Positions 41,062-50,023 of a stretch of DNA of 55,652 nucleotides are shown one piece after another. The translations under genes were made by a program, and so were the position numbers. Under the pieces are notes generated by a model that was not told the DNA's origin, made no database searches, and was given only the letters and a program-made list of their open reading frames with translations. The stretch's first letter is position 1; every line of letters starts with the position of its first letter. Source of the stretch: Caballeronia udeis (GTDB lineage: Bacteria; Pseudomonadota; Gammaproteobacteria; Burkholderiales; Burkholderiaceae); NCBI RefSeq assembly GCF_001544555.2, contig NZ_FCOK02000066.1, positions 1 to 55,652 of the forward strand, in the 5' to 3' direction.

Positions 41062-41381
41062 GGATGAATCAGAAGCCCGAACACGCCCGCGAGAGCCTGG
41101 CGGGAGGTGGAAACCTCGCCGGCACGTTGCGAACGTCATTCGGGCTACGGTGATTGATGGACCTAAGTGCGGTAGTGGTGCAATTCTATCAGCGTACATT
41201 CCATCCCTTGCGGCGTGCGCAAGCCAAGCAGCGTCCTGGCACGAGAGGGCACCCAGCTAAAGAAATGTTGTGTCACACCCTGTTGGCGGCCGTAATTCGG
41301 AGTTACCAACTTGAAACATTTGGGCCGGGTCGTTCCGCTAAGATTTACTCAACGAACCTACTCCGTTGAGGTGCACTTCAA
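41062..41381. other. Divergent region before the first YXWGXW gene (320 bp)
   Basis: No gene. At its right end CTCAACG (41348-41354) pairs with CGTTGAG (41364-41370), and the right arm includes part of the ribosome site GAGGTG, so translation of the next gene may be modulated by this hairpin. Confidence 0.45.
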
Positions 41382-41702
41382 ATGAACAACACACTAAAGA
41401 CTTCCATTTTTGCCGGCGCGGTTGCAATCGGGGCGCTCGGAATGTCCAGCGCGGCAATGGCCCAAGTGCATCTTGGGATCAATATCGGCGTGCCCGCGCC
41501 GGTCTACATCGCACCACAACCGGTCTATGCGCCGCCGCCTCCGCCGGTCGTCTACGCACCGCCGCCGGTGTATGCTGCGGCGCCAGTCGTAGTAATCGGC
41601 TGGCACGGCGATCGTTACTGGGACGGCCGTCGCTACTGGAACCGTAACGACTGGTACCGCTATCACGGTGGTCCGCGATACGACCATCGCGGCTGGCACT
41701 AA
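41382..41702 (+). CDS. YXWGXW repeat-containing exported protein (paralogue 1)
   Basis: A 106-residue protein with a Sec signal peptide (cleavage after SSAAMA, ~27), then VHLGINIGVPAPVYIAPQP, a Pro/Tyr-rich stretch (APPPPPVVYAPPPVYAAAP) and aromatic repeats GDRYWDGRRYWNRNDWYRYH. Members of this family are small envelope proteins of unknown role in proteobacteria. A close paralogue follows 290 bp downstream, pointing to tandem duplication. Confidence 0.85.
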   Translation: MNNTLKTSIFAGAVAIGALGMSSAAMAQVHLGINIGVPAPVYIAPQPVYAPPPPPVVYAPPPVYAAAPVVVIGWHGDRYWDGRRYWNRNDWYRYHGGPRYDHRGWH

Positions 41703-41767
41703 ATATCGGCCGCAAGTATCAGCGGCAAGTATCGGTCGCAATACTGTACCCGTCAGACATCTGGTCC

Positions 41768-41799
41768 AAAGGCCATCCGGCGAAAGCCGGGTGGCCTTT
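41768..41799 (+). terminator. Terminator after paralogue 1
   Basis: AAAGGCCATCCGGC and GCCGGGTGGCCTTT form a 14-bp stem (one G-T pair) capped by a GAAA tetraloop, followed by TGTCTTT. Confidence 0.88.
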
Positions 41800-41991
41800 G
41801 TCTTTCCGGCGCCGGCCTGTTTTCCATCCGGTGCGCCCGATTCGTGTTTTTTCATCATGTAACAAAGAGTAAGCTTCCAGCAGACGATACCCGCTCGCCG
41901 AAGAACAACTTACAAAGTTGAAGTACCGGATTGAAGGCGATCCGCTATATTCGCTTCCACCTGAACAATGACGGCCAGAGGCGCGCCTTAC

Positions 41992-42414
41992 ATGAACAAG
42001 ACAAAAAGCATCCGGATCCTGACTGGCATTGCCGGTCTGTGCCTCGCTACGGTATCCGGCTTTGCCCACGCCGCCGACGTGCGGCTGGGGATCAACATTG
42101 GAGTTCCGGCACCGGTCTACGTGGCGCCGCAGCCTTATTACGCGCCACCGCCGCCGCCGGTTGTCTATCAACCGGCTCCGGTGTACGTGCAGCCGGGCTT
42201 GGTGATCGGCTGGTATGGCGACCGTTACTATGACGGTCGCCGCTATTGGGGGCGCGACGAGTGGTATCGGCACCACGGTGGCCGTCCGAACTATGGACCG
42301 TCGTATGGTCATGGCGGTCCGGGATACGGGCATGGTGGAAATTACGGACACGGCGGGAACAACGGACACGGCGGGAACAACGGCCACCATGGCAACAACG
42401 GCTATCGCAATTAA
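41992..42414 (+). CDS. YXWGXW repeat-containing exported protein (paralogue 2) with Gly-His tail
   Basis: A 140-residue protein built like its upstream paralogue: signal peptide (cleavage after AHAAD region, ~23), RLGINIGVPAPVYVAPQPYY, Pro-rich segment and GDRYYDGRRYWGRDEWYRHH. It adds a Gly/His/Asn tail (residues about 100-140, YGHGGNNGHGGNNGHHGNN) that could bind metal ions. Start at 41992 chosen so the signal peptide is N-terminal. Separate terminators after each gene suggest separate transcription. Confidence 0.85.
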   Translation: MNKTKSIRILTGIAGLCLATVSGFAHAADVRLGINIGVPAPVYVAPQPYYAPPPPPVVYQPAPVYVQPGLVIGWYGDRYYDGRRYWGRDEWYRHHGGRPNYGPSYGHGGPGYGHGGNYGHGGNNGHGGNNGHHGNNGYRN

Positions 42415-42434
42415 ACACCCTGGTCGGACGCACT

Positions 42435-42470
42435 AAAAAGGCCGTCGCGCGCAAGCGGGACGGCCTTTTT
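42435..42470. terminator. Bidirectional terminator between paralogue 2 and fabI
   Basis: AAAAAGGCCGTC (42435-42446) and GACGGCCTTTTT (42459-42470) form a perfect 12-bp stem between convergent genes. Confidence 0.92.
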
Positions 42471-42512
42471 GACTTCACCGGCGACTGGACGGGAGGGTCG
42501 CCGTTGCCGGGA

Positions 42513-43310
42513 TTACTCCGAGACCGCCTGTGCGCCCATCCCGCCGACCACGGCATTAAAGCCGCTATCGACGTGGATGATCTCGGCGCTCACGCCACCC
42601 GCCAGATCGGACAACAAAAACGCCGCCACATTGCCAACCTGATCAATCGTCACATTGCGCCGCAACGGTGCGTTGTTCTCGACAAACTCGAGAATCTTGC
42701 CGAAGCCCTTGATGCCGCTCGCCGCCAGCGTCTTGATCGGACCCGCCGAGATGCCGTTCACGCGCACGCCCGTGTCTCCAAGAGACACCGCCAAGTACCG
42801 CACGCTGGCTTCAAGCGATGCCTTCGCCAGACCCATCGTGTTGTAGTTCGGGATCGCGCGCTCGGCGCCAAGGTAGCTCAGCGTGAGCAACGAGGCATCC
42901 GGGGACAACATGGATTGCGCCGCCTTGGCGAGCGCGGGGAAGCTGTAAGCGGAAATATCGTGGGCGATGCGGAAGTTCTCGCGCGTCATGCCATCGAGGA
43001 AATTTCCCGCGATCGCTTCGCGCGGCGCAAAGCCGATGGAATGCACGAGACCGTCGAGCGTGTCCCAGCGTTCTTTCAGCGAGACGAAGAGGGCGTCGAT
43101 TTCCTCGTCGCTACCCACGTCGCACGGAAACACGAGATCGCTGCCGAATTCGGTCGCGAACTCGGTAATGCGGTCCTTGAAGCGGTCTCCCACATAAGTG
43201 AATGCGAGTTCGGCGCCTTCGCGCTTACAAGCCGCCGCAATGCCATAGGCGATCGAGCGGTTTGACAACAAGCCGGTCAGCAGAATCCGTTTTCCAGCGA
43301 GAAATCCCAT
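42513..43310 (-). CDS. fabI: Enoyl-[acyl-carrier-protein] reductase (NADH), FabI
   Basis: FabI reduces trans-2-enoyl-ACP in the last step of the fatty acid elongation cycle. The 265-residue short-chain dehydrogenase has the FabI-specific cofactor start GKRILLTGLLSNRSIAYGIA, DVGSDEEIDALF, LVHSIGFAP, and the catalytic Tyr-X6-Lys in NYNTMGLAK preceded by SYLGAERA, then ISAGPIKTLAASGI. It is the triclosan-target type. Acetyl-CoA carboxylase alpha is encoded elsewhere in this window; here the neighbours are unrelated. Confidence 0.97.
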   Translation of the reverse strand: MGFLAGKRILLTGLLSNRSIAYGIAAACKREGAELAFTYVGDRFKDRITEFATEFGSDLVFPCDVGSDEEIDALFVSLKERWDTLDGLVHSIGFAPREAIAGNFLDGMTRENFRIAHDISAYSFPALAKAAQSMLSPDASLLTLSYLGAERAIPNYNTMGLAKASLEASVRYLAVSLGDTGVRVNGISAGPIKTLAASGIKGFGKILEFVENNAPLRRNVTIDQVGNVAAFLLSDLAGGVSAEIIHVDSGFNAVVGGMGAQAVSE

Positions 43311-43354
43311 GAATGCTCCTTAAGAAGTCGATATCGCACATGCGCCGGACTGAG

Positions 43355-43375
43355 CGTGCGCAAGCCTTGCGCACG
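43355..43375. promoter_or_regulatory. Perfect 21-base palindrome between fabI and yejA
   Basis: CGTGCGCAAG-C-CTTGCGCACG is a perfect 10-bp inverted repeat with a single-base centre. It ends 5 bp before a rightward -10-like TACAAT (43380-43385), so it would cover the -35 region of that promoter. Candidate operator for the divergent pair. Confidence 0.55.
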
Positions 43376-43528
43376 TCGTTACAATGCCCGGGACCGTGGT
43401 TTTAGTAGAATTCTCTCACATCGCTTAAGGCGCGCAGCGCCTGGGGCCCCGCGAGCGAGCACGGAGCCGGCTCTGAGCGGCAGGCTGTTTTTCCGATCAT
43501 CGTTTCACTGGTACTTTAAAAGGCACTC

Positions 43529-45394
43529 ATGGCGACTGGCTCCCGACGGGTCCTCGGTCTTCTGTTTAGTAGCTTGCTGATTGGCTTCGGCGGGCTTGCG
43601 GTGCCGAAAGCGGCATTGGCCGTGTACGCCATCGCGCAGTATGGCGAGCCGAAATATCCCGCCAATTTCAAGCACTTCGATTACGTCAATCCAGACGCGC
43701 CCCGCGGCGGCACGCTGGTGCTGGCCAATCCGAACCGGCTCACAAGCTTCGACAAATTCAACCTGTTCACGCAGCGCGGCAACCCGGCGCCCGGGCTCAG
43801 CTATATGTTCGAGAGCTTGACAACGGGCAGTCTTGACGAGGTATCGACGGCCTACGGCCTTCTCGCCGACGACATCAGCATCGCGCCCGACGGCCTCTCC
43901 GTCACGTTTCACATCAACCCCAAGGCGCATTTTTCGAACGGTGACCCCGTCACCGCCGAGGACGTCAAATACTCGTTCGATACGCTGAAAAGCCCGCAGG
44001 CCGCGCCGCAATATACGGTGTATTTCGGCCAGATTTCACGCGCGGTGGTTCTCGATCCGCTGACCATTCGCTTCGACTTCAGGGTGCGCACGCGGGAGAT
44101 GCCGTTTATCGCGGGTGCGATTCCGGTGTTCTCGCACAAGTGGGGCATGAAGCCCGACGGCAGTCACGTTCCCTTCGATCAACTCGCGTTCCAGAAGCCG
44201 ATAGCAAGCGGTCCGTACCTCATCGAACAATACGACAACGGCCGCACGATCACCTATAAGCGTGACCCGGCGTATTGGGGCAATGGATTGCCAGTGCGTG
44301 CGGGTACGTTCAACTTCGAGCGCATCAACTACAAGCTCTATTCGGATGGCGTCGCGCGGCTTGAAGCGTTCAAGGCCGGCGAGTATGACGCGCTGGTCGA
44401 ATATGTTGCGCGCAACTGGGTGCGTCGCGACATCGGCAAACGCTTCGACAACGGCGAGTTGATCAAGAGCGAATTCCGCAATCACAACGGCACGGGTATG
44501 CAGGGGTTTTACATCAACTTGCGCCGGCCGATTTTCCAGGACGTACGCGTGCGCCAGGCGCTCGATCTTGCGTTCGATTTTCAGTGGCTGAACCGGCAAC
44601 TGTTTTTCAACCAGTACACACGTACCGACAGCTTCTTTGCGAACACCGACCTGCAAGCGACGGGAAAGCCAAGCGCGGGCGAACTCGCGATCCTCTCGCC
44701 GCTACGCGCGCAACTCGATCCTGCCGTATTCGGCGACATGGTGAAGCAGCCGGACACCGATCCGCCCGGTTCATTGCGCGCGAACCTGATCAAGGCGCGC
44801 AAGCTGCTGGCCGACGCGGGCTGGACGTATAGGGACGGTGCGTTGCGCAACGCGAAGGGCCAGCCGTTCGTGTTCGAGATCCTTGACGACTCCGGCGGCG
44901 GGTCGTCGATGGAACCTGTTGTCGCCACGTACCAGCGCAACTTGCAGAAGCTCGGGATTGTCGCGAATTTCCGCACGGTCGACTTTGCGCTGATCCAGAA
45001 GCGGCTCGACGCCTTCGACTTCGACATGACCAGCCTGCGCATGCCCGACGTGCAGATTCCAGGCACCGAACAGGAGTCGCGTTTTGGCAGCAAGTCGGCG
45101 GATCAGCAGGGCTCCGATAACATCAACGGGCTGAAGTCGCCGGCAGTGGACTCGATCGTGCATACCTTGCTCGGTTCGCAGACACGCGAACAACTGCTCG
45201 ATGCCACCCACGCGCTCGACCGGGTGCTCATGCATGGCTACTATGTGATCCCGCATTGGTATTCGGCGACGCACCGCGTGGCGTATCGGAACGCGCTCGC
45301 GCATCCGGCGACCTTGCCGCTGTATTACACCGCCGAAGACTGGATCACGTCGATATGGTGGTTCAAGCCACCTGCCGCTGCGGCCGCGAAGTAG
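43529..45394 (+). CDS. yejA: Extracellular solute-binding protein of the YejABEF oligopeptide importer
   Basis: A 621-residue periplasmic family-5 binding protein with a signal peptide (cleavage after AALA, ~31). The mature N-terminus VYAIAQYGEPKYPANFKHFD and YVNPDAPRGGTLVL is characteristic of YejA, which delivers microcin-C-like and other peptides. SYMFESLTTGSLDEVSTAYG and the late VIPHWYSATHRVAYRN also fit. It is the first gene of a complete transporter operon with two permeases and a double ATPase downstream. Start ATG 43529 follows AAAAGG. Confidence 0.93.
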   Translation: MATGSRRVLGLLFSSLLIGFGGLAVPKAALAVYAIAQYGEPKYPANFKHFDYVNPDAPRGGTLVLANPNRLTSFDKFNLFTQRGNPAPGLSYMFESLTTGSLDEVSTAYGLLADDISIAPDGLSVTFHINPKAHFSNGDPVTAEDVKYSFDTLKSPQAAPQYTVYFGQISRAVVLDPLTIRFDFRVRTREMPFIAGAIPVFSHKWGMKPDGSHVPFDQLAFQKPIASGPYLIEQYDNGRTITYKRDPAYWGNGLPVRAGTFNFERINYKLYSDGVARLEAFKAGEYDALVEYVARNWVRRDIGKRFDNGELIKSEFRNHNGTGMQGFYINLRRPIFQDVRVRQALDLAFDFQWLNRQLFFNQYTRTDSFFANTDLQATGKPSAGELAILSPLRAQLDPAVFGDMVKQPDTDPPGSLRANLIKARKLLADAGWTYRDGALRNAKGQPFVFEILDDSGGGSSMEPVVATYQRNLQKLGIVANFRTVDFALIQKRLDAFDFDMTSLRMPDVQIPGTEQESRFGSKSADQQGSDNINGLKSPAVDSIVHTLLGSQTREQLLDATHALDRVLMHGYYVIPHWYSATHRVAYRNALAHPATLPLYYTAEDWITSIWWFKPPAAAAAK

Positions 45395-45468
45395 GTCCAC
45401 GCAGTCAAGTCACGCAGATAAGTCACTCAGCCACAGCACACACTCAATCACTCAAGCGGACCGCGCCC

Positions 45469-46500
45469 ATGTGGAGCTACATCCTGAAACGCATCTTGCT
45501 GATGATCCCGACCTTGCTCGGGGTCCTCACGCTCACGTTCGCGGTGATCCAGTTCGTGCCGGGTGGACCGGTCGAGCAAGCGGTGCACGAATTGCGGCGC
45601 GCCGAAACCAGGAGCTTCGGCATGCGCACGCATACGGGCGTGGATGCGCAGCAGATCGCGCAACTTCGTGCGCTCTACGGCTTCGATAAACCGCCGCTCG
45701 AACGCTATTGGATGATGCTCGGGCGCTTCGCCCGTTTCGATCTCGGCGATAGCTATTTTCGCCATCAAAGCGTGTGGTCGCTGATTGTGTCGAAGCTGCC
45801 GGTGTCGATCAGCATTGGCGTGTGGACGTTCTTTATCACGTACCTGATATCGGTGCCGCTTGGGATCACGAAGGCGGTGCGCAACGGGTCCACGTTTGAT
45901 GTCACCACCAGCTTGCTGGTGCTCGTCGGCTTCGCCATTCCCGGCTTCGTGCTTGGCGTGCTCCTGCTCGTGCTGTTCGGCGGCGGCTCGTTCTGGCAAC
46001 TGTTTCCGTTGCGCAACCTCACGTCGGACAACTGGGCTACGTTGAGCCTCGGCGGAAAGATAACCGACTATCTATGGCACGTTACGCTGCCCGTGATTGC
46101 GTCGGTGGTCGGCAGCTTCGCGGTCGTCACCATGCTGACCAAGAACGCGTTCCTGGATGAAATCCGCAAACAGTATGTGCTGACGGCCAGGGCCAAGGGG
46201 TTGTCGGAGAGACGGGTGTTGTGGAAGCACGTGTTCCGCAACGCGTTGTTGCCGCTGATCGTCGGTTTTCCGGGTGCGTTCATCGCGGCATTCTTCACGG
46301 GCAGTCTGCTGATAGAAACGCTTTTTTCACTCGATGGCCTCGGCCTGCTTTCCTATGAGTCCGTCGTCCGGCGCGATTATCCGGTCGTGCTGGGCACGCT
46401 GTATCTGTTCACGCTGATCGGCCTCGCCACCAAGCTGATCTCCGACCTTTGCTATGTCTGGGTCGATCCGCGCATTCAATTTGAACAACTGGAGCGCTGA
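45469..46500 (+). CDS. yejB: ABC transporter permease YejB
   Basis: A 343-residue inner-membrane permease of the DppB/OppB type. N-terminal MWSYILKRILLMIPTLLGVL is the first helix; VQFVPGGPVEQAVHEL follows; the EAA-like loop that contacts the ATPase is VLTARAKGLSERRVLWKHVF. Start at 45469, 74 bp after yejA; a longer open frame overlapping yejA was rejected. Confidence 0.94.
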   Translation: MWSYILKRILLMIPTLLGVLTLTFAVIQFVPGGPVEQAVHELRRAETRSFGMRTHTGVDAQQIAQLRALYGFDKPPLERYWMMLGRFARFDLGDSYFRHQSVWSLIVSKLPVSISIGVWTFFITYLISVPLGITKAVRNGSTFDVTTSLLVLVGFAIPGFVLGVLLLVLFGGGSFWQLFPLRNLTSDNWATLSLGGKITDYLWHVTLPVIASVVGSFAVVTMLTKNAFLDEIRKQYVLTARAKGLSERRVLWKHVFRNALLPLIVGFPGAFIAAFFTGSLLIETLFSLDGLGLLSYESVVRRDYPVVLGTLYLFTLIGLATKLISDLCYVWVDPRIQFEQLER

Positions 46501-46501
46501 G

Positions 46502-47608
46502 TTGAACCGTTCCCTGCTCCGTACACCTCAAGACAGCGACGCCCAGCCGCTCAGCGTGCCGGTTTCGATCACGCCGGGCCAACGTGTCTGGCGACGTTTC
46601 AAACGCAACCGGCTCGGCTACTGGAGCCTGGTGATTTTCGTGGTCGCGTTCGCGATCAGTCTCGCGGGACCGCTGTGGTCGAATGACAAACCATTGGTCG
46701 TCCGTTATCAGGGGCATCTTTATTTTCCGCTGGTCAAGACGTATGCGGAGACCACGTTCGGCGGCGATTTTCCGACTCCCGCCGATTACCTCGATCCCTA
46801 TATTCGCGACCGTTTCAGCGAGGGCAGCAACTTCGCTGTTTATCCGCCGAACCACTATTACTACGACACGCTCAATTACTTTTCGAAGGCCGCGAACCCG
46901 GCGCCGCCATCGCGTGAAAACTGGCTCGGCACCGACGATCGCGGCCGCGATGTGTTCGCCCGGTTGCTCTATGGTTTTCGCGTATCGGTCATCTTCGCGC
47001 TGGTCCTGACGGCGATAGGCACCGTGCTCGGTCTGCTGGCCGGCGCGGTGCAGGGTTACTTTGGCGGCCGTACCGACCTGGCCGGGCAGCGTCTGATCGA
47101 GATATGGAGTGCGTTGCCGGAGTTGTATCTGCTGATCATTTTCGCGTCTATTTTTGAGCCGAGCCTGGTTCTGCTCGTTGTGCTGTTGTCGTTGTTCGGA
47201 TGGATTGCGCTATCGGACTATGTGCGCGCCGAGTTTCTGCGCAACCGCACGCAGGATTACGTCCGGGCGGCGCGGGCAATGGGCTTGTCCAACGCCCAGA
47301 TCATCTGGCGTCACATCCTGCCGAACAGCCTCACGCCCGTTATCACGTTCCTGCCATTTCGCATGAGCGGGGCGATCCTTGCGCTGACCAGCCTCGACTT
47401 TCTCGGTCTGGGCGTGCCGCCGCCCACGCCGTCGCTGGGTGAATTGCTCGCGCAAGGCAAGGCGAATCTCGACGCGTGGTGGATCTCGCTGTCCACTTTC
47501 GGCGTGTTGGTCGCGACCTTGTTGCTGCTCACGTTCATGGGCGACGCGCTGCGTAACGCGCTCGATACCCGTATCTCCGATGCAGTCAAATCCGGAGGTG
47601 GTCAATGA
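46502..47608 (+). CDS. yejE: ABC transporter permease YejE
   Basis: A 368-residue DppC/OppC-type permease. A cytoplasmic N-terminus with RRFKRNRLGYWSLVIFVVAF leads into the first helix; ENWLGTDDRGRDVFARLLYG is the family block before the core, and the EAA loop is YVRAARAMGLSNAQIIWRHI. The start is uncertain: TTG at 46502, one base after the yejB stop and 7 bases after GGAG, is preferred; an ATG at 46454 inside yejB is the alternative. The stop overlaps the yejF ATG by 4 bases. Confidence 0.92.
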   Translation: MNRSLLRTPQDSDAQPLSVPVSITPGQRVWRRFKRNRLGYWSLVIFVVAFAISLAGPLWSNDKPLVVRYQGHLYFPLVKTYAETTFGGDFPTPADYLDPYIRDRFSEGSNFAVYPPNHYYYDTLNYFSKAANPAPPSRENWLGTDDRGRDVFARLLYGFRVSVIFALVLTAIGTVLGLLAGAVQGYFGGRTDLAGQRLIEIWSALPELYLLIIFASIFEPSLVLLVVLLSLFGWIALSDYVRAEFLRNRTQDYVRAARAMGLSNAQIIWRHILPNSLTPVITFLPFRMSGAILALTSLDFLGLGVPPPTPSLGELLAQGKANLDAWWISLSTFGVLVATLLLLTFMGDALRNALDTRISDAVKSGGGQ

Positions 47609-49203
47609 GCGCGCCGCTGCTGGAAATCGCGGATTTGCGGGTGCGTTTCGGTGAGACCTTCGCCGTCGATGGCGTGAGTCTCAAGATCGAAGCCGGCGAG
47701 CGTGTGGCGCTGGTCGGCGAGTCGGGGTCGGGCAAGAGCGTGACGGCGTTGTCCATCCTGCGGCTTTTGCGCGATGCCGAGCTGAGCGGTTCGATCCGTT
47801 TTGACGGCCAGGAACTGCTCACCAAAAGCGAACCCGCAATGCGCAAGCTGCGCGGCTCTGACATCGCGATGATCTTCCAGGAGCCGATGACCGCGCTCAA
47901 CCCGCTGTACACCATCGGCGACCAGATCGTGGAGACGATCGTGCTGCACGATGGCGTGTCCGCTCGCGACGCCCGTCGCCGGGCGATCGATCTGCTCGCG
48001 CGTACGGGGATCACGGAGCCGGAAAAGCGCATCGACCGATACGCGCATCAGCTCTCGGGCGGACAACGCCAGCGCGCGATGATCGCGATGGCGCTCGCAT
48101 GCCGCCCGCGTCTTCTGCTCGCCGATGAACCCACGACCGCACTGGACGTGACCATCCGCGCACAGATCGTGGAATTGCTGCTGGAGTTGCAACGGGACGA
48201 AGCCGCATCGCGCGGCATGGCTGTGCTGCTGATCACGCACGATCTCAACCTCGTGCGTAAATTCGCGCAGCGTGTGGCGGTGATGGAGCAGGGCGTGCTG
48301 GTGGAAAGCGGTACGGTGCAGGACATATTCGCGTCGCCGCAGCATCCTTATACGGTGCGATTGCTTGAGAGCAAGCCCGAGCGCACGGTGTTGCCGGTGC
48401 TGCCGCTGTCGCCCGTATTGCTCGACGCGCAAGAGGTGTCCGTGGAATTCGCCACGAAGGTGCCGGGCGTGGGTGGCTGGTTCCGGCGCGGCGCGTTCAA
48501 GGCGGTGGATCGTGTTTCCGTGACGGTGCGGCAGGGTGAAACACTGGGTATCGTTGGCGAGTCCGGTTCCGGAAAGTCCACCCTGGCGATGGCGCTATTA
48601 GGGTTGCAGCGCACGTCGCACGGCAAGGTGGAGTTTCAAGGCCGCTTGCTCGGCGACTATCGTGGCCGCGAAAAAACCGTCCTGCGATCAAATATGCAAG
48701 TGGTGTTTCAGGACCCGTATAGCTCGCTGTCCCCGCGCCAGACGATCGAGCGAATAGTGGGGGAGGGGCTGGCGCTGCATCGTCCGGAACTCGATGCCGC
48801 CGCCCGCCACGCCAAGGTGGTGGCCGTTCTGCGTGAAGTCGGAATGGACCGTACGGCGCTCAACCGATACCCGCACGAGTTCTCCGGCGGCCAGCGGCAG
48901 CGTATTGCCATCGCTCGTGCGCTGGTGCTCGAACCACGCATTCTGATCCTCGACGAACCCACCAGCGCACTCGATGTGTCAATTCAGCATCAAGTTTTGC
49001 GTCTGCTTGCCGATATACAACGGAAGTACAACCTGGGTTACGTGTTCATCAGCCATGACCTGGAGGTCATCGGCGCGATGGCGCACCGGGTGGTGGTCAT
49101 GCAGAACGGAAATGTTGTTGAAACGGGTGATGTGGAGAATATTTTTGCGATGCCGTCGCACGAGTACACAAGAAAGCTACTGAAAGCGGCGATCGCGGCC
49201 TAA
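47605..49203 (+). CDS. yejF: Double-domain ABC transporter ATPase YejF
   Basis: A 532-residue fusion of two ATPase domains. The first has Walker A GESGSGKS (~35-42), LSGGQRQRAM signature and LLADEPTTALDV Walker B; the second has GESGSGKSTLAMALLG (~315), FSGGQRQRIAIARAL and LILDEPTSALDV. It powers the YejB-YejE channel. All four catalytic sets look intact. Last gene of the operon. Confidence 0.95.
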   Translation: MSAPLLEIADLRVRFGETFAVDGVSLKIEAGERVALVGESGSGKSVTALSILRLLRDAELSGSIRFDGQELLTKSEPAMRKLRGSDIAMIFQEPMTALNPLYTIGDQIVETIVLHDGVSARDARRRAIDLLARTGITEPEKRIDRYAHQLSGGQRQRAMIAMALACRPRLLLADEPTTALDVTIRAQIVELLLELQRDEAASRGMAVLLITHDLNLVRKFAQRVAVMEQGVLVESGTVQDIFASPQHPYTVRLLESKPERTVLPVLPLSPVLLDAQEVSVEFATKVPGVGGWFRRGAFKAVDRVSVTVRQGETLGIVGESGSGKSTLAMALLGLQRTSHGKVEFQGRLLGDYRGREKTVLRSNMQVVFQDPYSSLSPRQTIERIVGEGLALHRPELDAAARHAKVVAVLREVGMDRTALNRYPHEFSGGQRQRIAIARALVLEPRILILDEPTSALDVSIQHQVLRLLADIQRKYNLGYVFISHDLEVIGAMAHRVVVMQNGNVVETGDVENIFAMPSHEYTRKLLKAAIAA

Positions 49204-49249
49204 TTTTCACCAATTAGGTGCGTATCTCAATTGTATTTTTCTATGCCTT

Positions 49250-49278
49250 TTGACATGTAAATAATATCTGGCTAGTAT
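49250..49278 (+). promoter_or_regulatory. Consensus sigma-70 promoter of the NlpC/P60 gene
   Basis: A perfect TTGACA (49250-49255), 17-bp spacer and TAGTAT (49273-49278) in an A+T-rich stretch, about 60 bp before the start codon. One of the best promoters in the window. Confidence 0.82.
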
Positions 49279-49339
49279 CAAGCCAACTTTTCCGCATGAC
49301 TCTGATTTTTCAGTCTTTTTCACCAAAAACTACCGACCG

Positions 49340-50023
49340 ATGCAGCAATTAACTTTGACTCAGACATGCGCGCGAGCAGCAGCCAGCATGTTGATCGGCC
49401 TGATGATGACAGCAACTTCTGGCGCGTTCGCCGACGAAGTCAGCAATTCAAGCCAAAATGCCAGCAATGGCATATCTGCGTCGACCAAAGCAGCTAACGA
49501 CATTTATCCCGTTGCCGACTCCGGCAATGTGACAAGCAACCCATCCAGCGGCACGCGTTCTTTTCTTTCCGGCATGGCGAGCAAGGCGGGCGACGTAGTC
49601 GTCGGCGCGCTTAATATGATCGGCGTGCGTTATCGCTGGGGCGGCAACACGCCAGATTCCGGTCTTGATTGCAGCGGTTTCGTGCGCTACGTGTTCCAGG
49701 ACACGCTGGGCATGACCTTGCCGCGGCGTGCGGAAGAGATGAGCCGAGTTGGCGAGAAGGTTCGCGTGAGCGAGTTGAAACCGGGTGACCTCGTGTTTTT
49801 CAACACAATGCGTCGCTCGTTCTCGCATGTCGGGATTTATATCGGCGACAACAAGTTTGTTCATTCGCCGTCCACGGGCAGCACGATCCGTGTGGACGAC
49901 ATGGACAACAGCTATTGGGAAAAGCGGTATACGGGCGCTCGGCGTGTTGAAGCGACCTTCCCGATTGACGGCGTCGATCTACGTCAGCGTGTCAGCGCCA
50001 CGATTGGTAACAACGACAACTAA
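49340..50023 (+). CDS. Exported NlpC/P60 family peptidoglycan endopeptidase
   Basis: A 227-residue protein with a signal peptide (cleavage after GAFA, ~32), a Ser/Asn-rich linker (about 33-85) and a C-terminal NlpC/P60 domain (about 88-210). The catalytic Cys is in LDCSGFVRYVF, the catalytic His in SHVGIYIGDN and the third polar residue in FVHSPSTG. It probably cleaves peptide cross-links of the cell wall. No clear Shine-Dalgarno site precedes the ATG, but the promoter is strong. It ends at a hairpin terminator. Confidence 0.92.
   Translation: MQQLTLTQTCARAAASMLIGLMMTATSGAFADEVSNSSQNASNGISASTKAANDIYPVADSGNVTSNPSSGTRSFLSGMASKAGDVVVGALNMIGVRYRWGGNTPDSGLDCSGFVRYVFQDTLGMTLPRRAEEMSRVGEKVRVSELKPGDLVFFNTMRRSFSHVGIYIGDNKFVHSPSTGSTIRVDDMDNSYWEKRYTGARRVEATFPIDGVDLRQRVSATIGNNDN

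Noticed and set aside
45256..45468. Longer N-terminus for yejB
   Set aside because: It would overlap yejA by 139 bases and is not membrane-like; MWSYILKR at 45469 is the family start.
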